Assembly (NCBI GenBank): GCA_020171895.1
Contig: JAIVAN010000005.1
Location: forward strand, 1-64,000
Source: Bacillus timonensis
GTDB taxonomy: Bacteria > Bacillota > Bacilli > Bacillales > Bacillaceae_L
Length of the DNA: 64,000 nucleotides
Direction: 5' to 3'
The translations under genes were made by a program, and so were the position numbers. Shown one piece after another: positions 58,488 through 64,000 of this stretch (positions within the stretch are counted from its first letter, which is position 1; each line of letters begins with the position of its first letter). The notes beneath the pieces were generated by a model, which did no database searches, was not told the origin of the DNA, and saw only the letters and a program-made list of their open reading frames with translations.

Positions 58488-60008
58488 ATGTCAAAAATAA
58501 AAAATGAAAAAAAAATTGGAATTATTTTAGCATATATCTTTCTTGTCTTGAGTTCAATTTTAGGAGTAATTATTACACCAGTTTATATTAATACTATTGG
58601 TGCTGATGAATTTGGCCTTTATCAAATGGTAGGTTCTTTTGCTTCTATATTACTCCTTTTGGATTTTGGAATGGGGGTTACCTCAACAAGATATATAACA
58701 AAGTATATAACAGAAAACGATGAACGTGGAAAAGAGAACTTTATAGCTGTTGCTATTTTATTAAATGTAATATTTTCATTAATCATTATTTTTATAGCAT
58801 TAATAATCTATAATCAATTTCATATTGTTTTTAGTTCGATTAGTGAAGGTAGACTTGAATTAGCGAAACTCCTTTTTTTAATATTAATTGGAAACTTAGT
58901 TTTATCTGTGTTTAATAATACCTATGAAGGTATTATAAATGCATATGAAAAATTTACATTCAATAACTCTTTAAAATTAACACAAATTATTATTCGAACA
59001 ACTATTATTATTATTATGATCGAGATATATAGTACTTCAATGGTAATTGTTATAGTAGATCTGTTAATTGCTATCTTATTGCTAATAATAAGACTACTTT
59101 ACTGTAAATTAGTTCTACAAACTAGGGCCAAAATTTATAATTATAAATTTTCTTATTATAAAGAGGTATTTGTATTTACTTTTCTAATTGGTTTAAAGGC
59201 TATGTCAAATTATCTTAATAATTCTATTGATAAATATCTAATTGGTATGTTCGTAGATACATTTGCTGTTACAGTTTATACAATCGCTATGACCATATAT
59301 GGGATTTTCCTTACACTACCAAATACAATTTCTTCAGTTTATCAACCGCATATGTCTAAACTAATTTTTTCTAATACTTCTAAGAAGGATAAAACGGCAT
59401 TTATTGTTGGAACAAGTCGTAAGCAATTTATAATTGCTGGATATATCTTGTTTGGTTTTATATTAACAGGTAAAAACTTTTTAAATCTTTGGGTAGGAGA
59501 AGATTACATGGGAGCATATTATGTATGCTTAATATTAATGATTGCTTCTATTATCCATGTTTGCCAAAGTTTATTTGAAATATCCCTATATGCACTTAAT
59601 AAGCATAGGTTTAGTGCAATTCTGAATATAATATTAGCATTTGTTAATGTACTAATATCAATTCCGTTAATTAAAACATTTGGGTATATTGGTGCACCGA
59701 TTGGCACAGCGATTGTATTGATTGTAGGTAAAACAATTATAATGAGTTTTTATTACAAAGTGACTATTGGATTAGATGTTACTAAAATTTATTATTTGAT
59801 AATTAAAGGGACAATGGGGTCATTGCTGCTATCTGCAATTCTAACCTTTTTTATAGCAAATTCAATAGTAAATGATTTAATAGCACTTCTTGTCAAGGGT
59901 ACTTTATTTACAGTTATTTTTGTTTTATCAATGTTTTACTATGGTTCGGATCAAAGCGAAAGAGATTTTGTAAAAGGTTTCTTAAGAAAGGTTAAACTAG
60001 CCAAATAA
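58488..60008 (+). CDS. Wzx-type polysaccharide flippase
   Basis: Protein of 506 residues with 14 probable transmembrane segments, MATE/MOP-like (PST family). Markers are VITPVYINTIGADEFGLYQMVGSFASILLLLDFGMGVTSTRYI near the start and the TIAMTIYGIFLTLPNTISSVYQP region. It moves the finished lipid-linked repeat unit to the outer membrane face for polymerisation. It starts 24 bases after the preceding gene, without a strong ribosome binding site. Confidence 0.92.
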   Translation: MSKIKNEKKIGIILAYIFLVLSSILGVIITPVYINTIGADEFGLYQMVGSFASILLLLDFGMGVTSTRYITKYITENDERGKENFIAVAILLNVIFSLIIIFIALIIYNQFHIVFSSISEGRLELAKLLFLILIGNLVLSVFNNTYEGIINAYEKFTFNNSLKLTQIIIRTTIIIIMIEIYSTSMVIVIVDLLIAILLLIIRLLYCKLVLQTRAKIYNYKFSYYKEVFVFTFLIGLKAMSNYLNNSIDKYLIGMFVDTFAVTVYTIAMTIYGIFLTLPNTISSVYQPHMSKLIFSNTSKKDKTAFIVGTSRKQFIIAGYILFGFILTGKNFLNLWVGEDYMGAYYVCLILMIASIIHVCQSLFEISLYALNKHRFSAILNIILAFVNVLISIPLIKTFGYIGAPIGTAIVLIVGKTIIMSFYYKVTIGLDVTKIYYLIIKGTMGSLLLSAILTFFIANSIVNDLIALLVKGTLFTVIFVLSMFYYGSDQSERDFVKGFLRKVKLAK

Positions 60009-60414
60009 AGGGGAACAAGAAACTTCTGTAATTTTCTTGTTAATAACCTTTGGGCGATATATTTAAATCATTAATCTATACTAAAATAATAAATAAAATG
60101 CGTATAAAAATTAGATTATAAGATTAGTTTAATCCAATAACACTAGTATTTTAAAGTATAATAAAATCTTAAAAAATGAACCTGAGCTAACGTACCTTAC
60201 AACAAAAAAGAAATGAATAGGACACTTAGCCTCAAGAGTTTATCCTAATGCTATATTGCGAAAAGTTATGTGTCAGTTAGTATATAGAGGATTCCCTTCC
60301 TTGAGGTCTAATTTCTTAGGGTAAAAACATTTCATTCATCAAATCACTGTGAATATTTTGATTAGAAATAACAAAATTTTAAAAGCGATTAATAATATTA
60401 TAGGAGTATGGCTT
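60009..60414 (+). other. Non-coding AT-rich gap in the EPS locus
   Basis: About 400 bases with no convincing gene. The only structure seen is CCTCAAG (60230-60236) with CTTGAGG (60300-60306). The segment 60180-60330 is less AT-rich than its surroundings. It could be a recombination scar between two parts of the locus, or hold a promoter for the last genes; neither is proven. Confidence 0.4.
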
Positions 60415-61641
60415 ATGGTAACTGATAAAAAGAGCAATTCTAAAACAAAACAAAAACTATTGTTTATCCATCATTCCGGATATATTGGAGGTGCGGGACT
60501 GAGTCTCTTACACATTTTAAAGTCGCTTAAATATTTATCAATTGAAGTGACTGTCTATTGTCCAAGTGAGCCGGGAGATATGCTTAGAGAAATTAAAAAG
60601 TTAGGGTACGAATGCATATCAGAGCCAAAATCTATACCTATACTAACTCATTTTTCTGGATCCGATAGGTCTATTCTTCATTATCACACATTAAGAAATT
60701 TTCTTGATATTGTTGTTAGAAAAAAAGAAATTGAAGATATGATTAGGGTAGTTTCACCTGATATAATAGCTGTAAATTCTATGACACTTAGTTATATAGG
60801 AAAAATAGCAAAATCTCTTGGGATAAAGACGGTATGTTTTCATAGAGAAACTTACGCTAAGGGATGGTTAGGTCTCAGGACGAATTATATAAAAGCTACT
60901 TTATCGAATGATTTTGATGAAGTAGCTTTTATTTCACAATATGACCTTAATCAGTCAGGCTCAATGAATTCCAATACTCATGTGATAACTGATAAAGTTA
61001 TTCTTAATGAATACTGTAATAAGAATAGTGATCGGTTAATTAAAAAGGGAAACACAATTCAAATTTTATATACGGGTGGTATGAGCGAATTAAAAGGTGC
61101 CCACATTTTGATTGAAGCTCTATCAAAGTGTAAAAATAATATTCACTTAATATTTCTCCAATATAATGGACCTAAAAAGAAGAAACTATTACTGGATAAT
61201 TCAAGTATTAAAGAAAAATTGAAATATTTATTAGGTCTTGACTATACTGCTAAAGTTTTATCTTTAATAGATAAAAATAACTTGTGGGATAGAATTCATT
61301 TTTATCCTGCAACAAATGATGTAGCAAAATATTTTATATCTTGTGATTATGTAGTATTTCCTTCAACTTCACCACACCAGGCAAGACCAATCTATGAAGC
61401 AGGTGCTGCAGAAAAGCCAATAATTATTACTGAATCAGAAAATATTGCTGAGTTTATAACGAATGGTGAAAATGGTTATGTATTTCCTAATGGTAATTCA
61501 GATTATTTAGCGGAACTATTAAATAGATTAGCAGACGATAAAGAATTGTGTGAAATTATGGGGGAAAACAATTATAGTAAAACAGTGCAAAATCATAACT
61601 TTATTACATTGCAAGAAGAATTGAAAAGGGTTTTTAGATAA
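60415..61641 (+). CDS. Glycosyltransferase family 4
   Basis: ATG 60415 is preferred, as TAGGAG lies eight bases upstream; the frame extends back to 60349 without such a site. The 408-residue product has KLLFIHHSGYIGGAGLSLLHIL, ILYTGGMSELKGAHILIEAL and the donor-site segment STSPHQARPIYEAGAAEKPIIITES (about 318-342). It follows a 400-base gap, so may have its own promoter. The sugar and acceptor are unknown. Confidence 0.88.
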   Translation: MVTDKKSNSKTKQKLLFIHHSGYIGGAGLSLLHILKSLKYLSIEVTVYCPSEPGDMLREIKKLGYECISEPKSIPILTHFSGSDRSILHYHTLRNFLDIVVRKKEIEDMIRVVSPDIIAVNSMTLSYIGKIAKSLGIKTVCFHRETYAKGWLGLRTNYIKATLSNDFDEVAFISQYDLNQSGSMNSNTHVITDKVILNEYCNKNSDRLIKKGNTIQILYTGGMSELKGAHILIEALSKCKNNIHLIFLQYNGPKKKKLLLDNSSIKEKLKYLLGLDYTAKVLSLIDKNNLWDRIHFYPATNDVAKYFISCDYVVFPSTSPHQARPIYEAGAAEKPIIITESENIAEFITNGENGYVFPNGNSDYLAELLNRLADDKELCEIMGENNYSKTVQNHNFITLQEELKRVFR

Positions 61642-61771
61642 TAAATTTCTTAATTATCATCAAAGGTCGCTGATATTACAGTTGGTTGGGATTATTTAAA
61701 ATACAAGGAATATACCTTATTTTATGCAAGTAATTATTTTTAAGATAATCGAAGATATAGGAGGTATCTGG

Positions 61772-62830
61772 ATGAAAATTGGTACAATAACATTTCATTG
61801 GGCAACGAATTATGGCGCAGTACTTCAGGCATTCGCTTTACAGAAATACTTGAAGGACCATGGGTATGAAACTGAGATAATTAACTATATTCCATTTAAC
61901 ATAACTTTCAAACAGTTATTATTAAATTTAAAAACGTTTAATAAAGATGCCTTATTAAAAGAATATAAGATTAAACAATTTCGTAAATATAATTTAGATA
62001 TATCTAAGAAAAAGTATTATACAAATAGAGGCTTAATTGAAGGATGTCAAGATTATGATATATTTATTTGTGGAAGTGATCAAGTTTGGAATGAGTGGTT
62101 TTTAATGAATTCTGAGAAGAAATATAATTTAAGTTATTATCTCAATTTTGTAGATGATAGCAAAAAAAGAATATCGTACGCTACTAGTTTTGGTAGCAAT
62201 GAGTTATCTAACGAAGCGGCTAAAATTGTAAAGAAGGAACTGAAAAGATTTTCTGAAATTAGTGTTAGAGAAAACTCCGGTAAAAAGATAGTTGAAAGTT
62301 TAGAGTGTAATGCTGTACGTGTTCTTGACCCAACTCTTCTAATAGATAGAAATATTTATGATGACGTAATAGGGAAAATTAAAGAGAAGGATAGCTATCA
62401 ATTATTCTCATATATATTGCATGATGATCAAAAAACCGCTCATAAAATTAATCAATACATTTTTGAAAGATATTTTGATACCACCACAAATAAAATATAT
62501 AATAAGGAACCAATTGGAATTCCGGAGTGGTTATCAAATATTAAGAATGCAAAATTTGTCGTTACAAATTCATTTCATGGGGTGGTCTTTTCCATTGTTT
62601 TTCAAACACCTTTCTTAGTAGTACCTGTTGAAAATTCAGGAATGAATGACAGAATGCTAACTTTGTTAAACTCTTTAAATTTGAATAATCGAATAGTTGA
62701 TAAATTTGAAAAGCAAAAAATTAATGAACTGTATTCTGAAGTTATTGATTGGGATAGTGTAGAGCAAAGGCTTACAACCTTAAAAAGAAACTCCCGAGAT
62801 TTCTTAACTAAAGCAATTGGTAACAAATAA
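61772..62830 (+). CDS. Polysaccharide pyruvyl transferase family protein
   Basis: ATG 61772 follows TAGGAGG; the longer frame from 61724 lacks a site. The product (352 residues) begins KIGTITFHWATNYGAVLQAFALQKYLKDHGYETEIINY, with FICGSDQVWN (about 87-96) and VTNSFHGVVFSIVF near the end, all markers of the CsaB-like pyruvyl transferase family. It would add a pyruvate ketal from phosphoenolpyruvate to a sugar of the EPS. An FrhB-like gene follows, a pairing common in surface-polysaccharide loci. Confidence 0.9.
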   Translation: MKIGTITFHWATNYGAVLQAFALQKYLKDHGYETEIINYIPFNITFKQLLLNLKTFNKDALLKEYKIKQFRKYNLDISKKKYYTNRGLIEGCQDYDIFICGSDQVWNEWFLMNSEKKYNLSYYLNFVDDSKKRISYATSFGSNELSNEAAKIVKKELKRFSEISVRENSGKKIVESLECNAVRVLDPTLLIDRNIYDDVIGKIKEKDSYQLFSYILHDDQKTAHKINQYIFERYFDTTTNKIYNKEPIGIPEWLSNIKNAKFVVTNSFHGVVFSIVFQTPFLVVPVENSGMNDRMLTLLNSLNLNNRIVDKFEKQKINELYSEVIDWDSVEQRLTTLKRNSRDFLTKAIGNK

Positions 62831-62894
62831 AAAATCAAATTTAAATATTGTGGCAGGGTTAAATTTATATAACCAACATGATTGGAGTTTAATT

Positions 62895-64000
62895 ATGAAT
62901 AATAATATAAATGAATTATTGAGCACAGTTGTACAAAATGATTATTGTGTCGGTTGTGGCATATGTGCTAGTGTAGAAGGTTCACCACTAAAAATGGGTT
63001 TAGATGATAATGGAAAGTATATTCCAACTATAAATACAGATCAAAATAATAATATTAATGATGTAGATGTCTTATCAACTTGCCCTTTCTCAAATAATAG
63101 TAAAAATGAAAGTGAAATTAGTACACAGCTTTATAGTCGAATAAAAGGAATTAAGTATAATGAAAATATAGGTTACTATATAAAAAGTTATGCGGGCTAT
63201 GTTAAAGAAGGAGATTTCAGAGAAAAAGGTAGTTCGGGTGGTATGGGAACTTGGATTGCTACTCAATTATTAAAGAAAAATTTGGTTGATGGAATTATAC
63301 ATGTAAAAGAAGCAGGAAAAAATCAAGAAAATATCTTATTTAATTATTCAATTTCGAATAGTATTCAAGAGCTTACTAAAGGTGCAAAATCCAAATATTA
63401 TCCAATAGAAATGTCAGAGGTAATTGACTTTATAAGAAAAAATAAAGGAAAATATGCATTGATTGGAATCCCTTGTTTTATTAAATCTTTAAGGTTGCTG
63501 GCTGATAATGACAAAGTAGTTAATGAAAGAATTATTTTCACAATAGGCCTTGTCTGTGGGCATTTAAAAACTGATATGTTTGCAAAGTCGATGGCTTGGC
63601 AAATGGGGATTAAGCCGAAACAATTAGTTGGTATTGATTTTAGAATGAAATTAGAAGGTGAAAATGCAAGTAATTATGGAGTAAAGGCGATTGGCGTTGA
63701 CGAAGGAAAAGAAATCATTAAAAGCTCTCCAACAAATGAATTATATACTACTGACTGGGGTCATGGATTCTTCAAGTATAAAGCCTGTGATTTTTGTGAT
63801 GATGTTTTAGCTGAGACAGCAGATATAACAATTGGAGATGCATGGTTGCCTGAATATATAAAGGATAGCCAAGGTACAAATGTTATAGTTGTTAGGAACC
63901 AAATAATACTAGACCTTATGGAAGAAAATCAATCTGAATTACAATTAAATGAAATAAATGAAAGTGAAGTATATGAATCGCAATCTGGAGGCTTTAGACA
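62895..64000 (+). CDS. FrhB-like iron-sulfur protein (coenzyme F420 hydrogenase beta-subunit family), partial
   Basis: The frame opens at ATG 62895 (GGAG eight bases upstream) and runs off the window; about 368 residues are visible. It has the ferredoxin-type cysteines CVGCGICAS (about 18-26), the conserved SSGGMGTWIATQLL, a middle GIPCFIKSLRLL motif, and YKACDFCDDVLAETADITIGDAW (about 295-317) with further cysteines. Relatives beside pyruvyl transferases are common in EPS loci but their reaction is not settled; a flavin- or iron-sulfur-dependent redox step is inferred. The 3' end lies outside the window. Confidence 0.88.
   Translation, partial: MNNNINELLSTVVQNDYCVGCGICASVEGSPLKMGLDDNGKYIPTINTDQNNNINDVDVLSTCPFSNNSKNESEISTQLYSRIKGIKYNENIGYYIKSYAGYVKEGDFREKGSSGGMGTWIATQLLKKNLVDGIIHVKEAGKNQENILFNYSISNSIQELTKGAKSKYYPIEMSEVIDFIRKNKGKYALIGIPCFIKSLRLLADNDKVVNERIIFTIGLVCGHLKTDMFAKSMAWQMGIKPKQLVGIDFRMKLEGENASNYGVKAIGVDEGKEIIKSSPTNELYTTDWGHGFFKYKACDFCDDVLAETADITIGDAWLPEYIKDSQGTNVIVVRNQIILDLMEENQSELQLNEINESEVYESQSGGFR

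Overview
The window looks like a chromosomal stretch of a low-GC Gram-positive member of the Bacillaceae. Supporting signs are strong AGGAGG-type ribosome binding sites, frequent TTG/GTG starts, an FMN riboswitch in front of a RibU riboflavin transporter, ECF sigma/anti-sigma pairs, a CsbB/YfhO/GtrA wall-glycosylation set and a Bacillus-style exopolysaccharide (EPS) locus. The species cannot be named from the sequence. No rRNA, tRNA, CRISPR array, integrase or intact transposase was seen.

Layout. 1-2.5 kb: repeat remnants, FMN riboswitch-ribU, a 214-bp MITE-like repeat and a membrane TPR protein. 2.6-8.5 kb: a response regulator and histidine kinase followed by an ECF sigma factor without an anti-sigma gene, then a complete sigma/anti-sigma pair. 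8.6-19.9 kb: ordinary metabolic and stress genes (GNAT acetyltransferases, NUDIX, Dabb, an RpiR-type regulator divergent from 6-phosphogluconate dehydrogenase, VanZ-like, DUF2332, a second sigma/anti-sigma pair, DinB, a TlpA/ResA-like thioredoxin). 20.2-24.4 kb: the GtrA/YfhO/CsbB set. 24.6-32.6 kb: a compact biosynthetic locus on the minus strand, in two transcription units: a FeeM/LuxI-like N-acyltransferase plus a ThiF/E1-like enzyme, then a phosphopantetheinyl transferase, a stand-alone AMP-ligase fused to a carrier domain, and a one-module NRPS (C-A-PCP-TE). 32.8-36 kb: an HD-GYP phosphodiesterase and small genes among dispersed repeats.

36.8-64 kb: a Wzx/Wzy-type EPS locus, all on the plus strand. 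It opens with chain-length regulator, tyrosine kinase, PHP phosphatase, EpsC-type dehydratase and GtaB/GalU. A prepilin-like gene sits next, flanked by two spacers able to form RNA structure. The AT-rich variable part follows: initiating sugar transferase, glycosyltransferases, CapE/CapF/CapG (UDP-L-FucNAc synthesis), a WbpG/HisH/HisF-like trio (acetamido to acetamidino conversion), an acyltransferase, Wzy, Wzx, a pyruvyl transferase and an FrhB-like protein cut by the window edge. Together these predict a polymer containing L-FucNAc, probably converted to its N-acetimidoyl form (FucNAm), and probably pyruvylated.

The least explained parts are the FeeM/ThiF/AMP-ligase/NRPS locus with a 21-bp iterated sequence in its internal promoter region; a family of palindromic repeats with different ends around one shared core; a two-hairpin module present twice; and a riboswitch leader whose last hairpin hides the ribU ribosome binding site.
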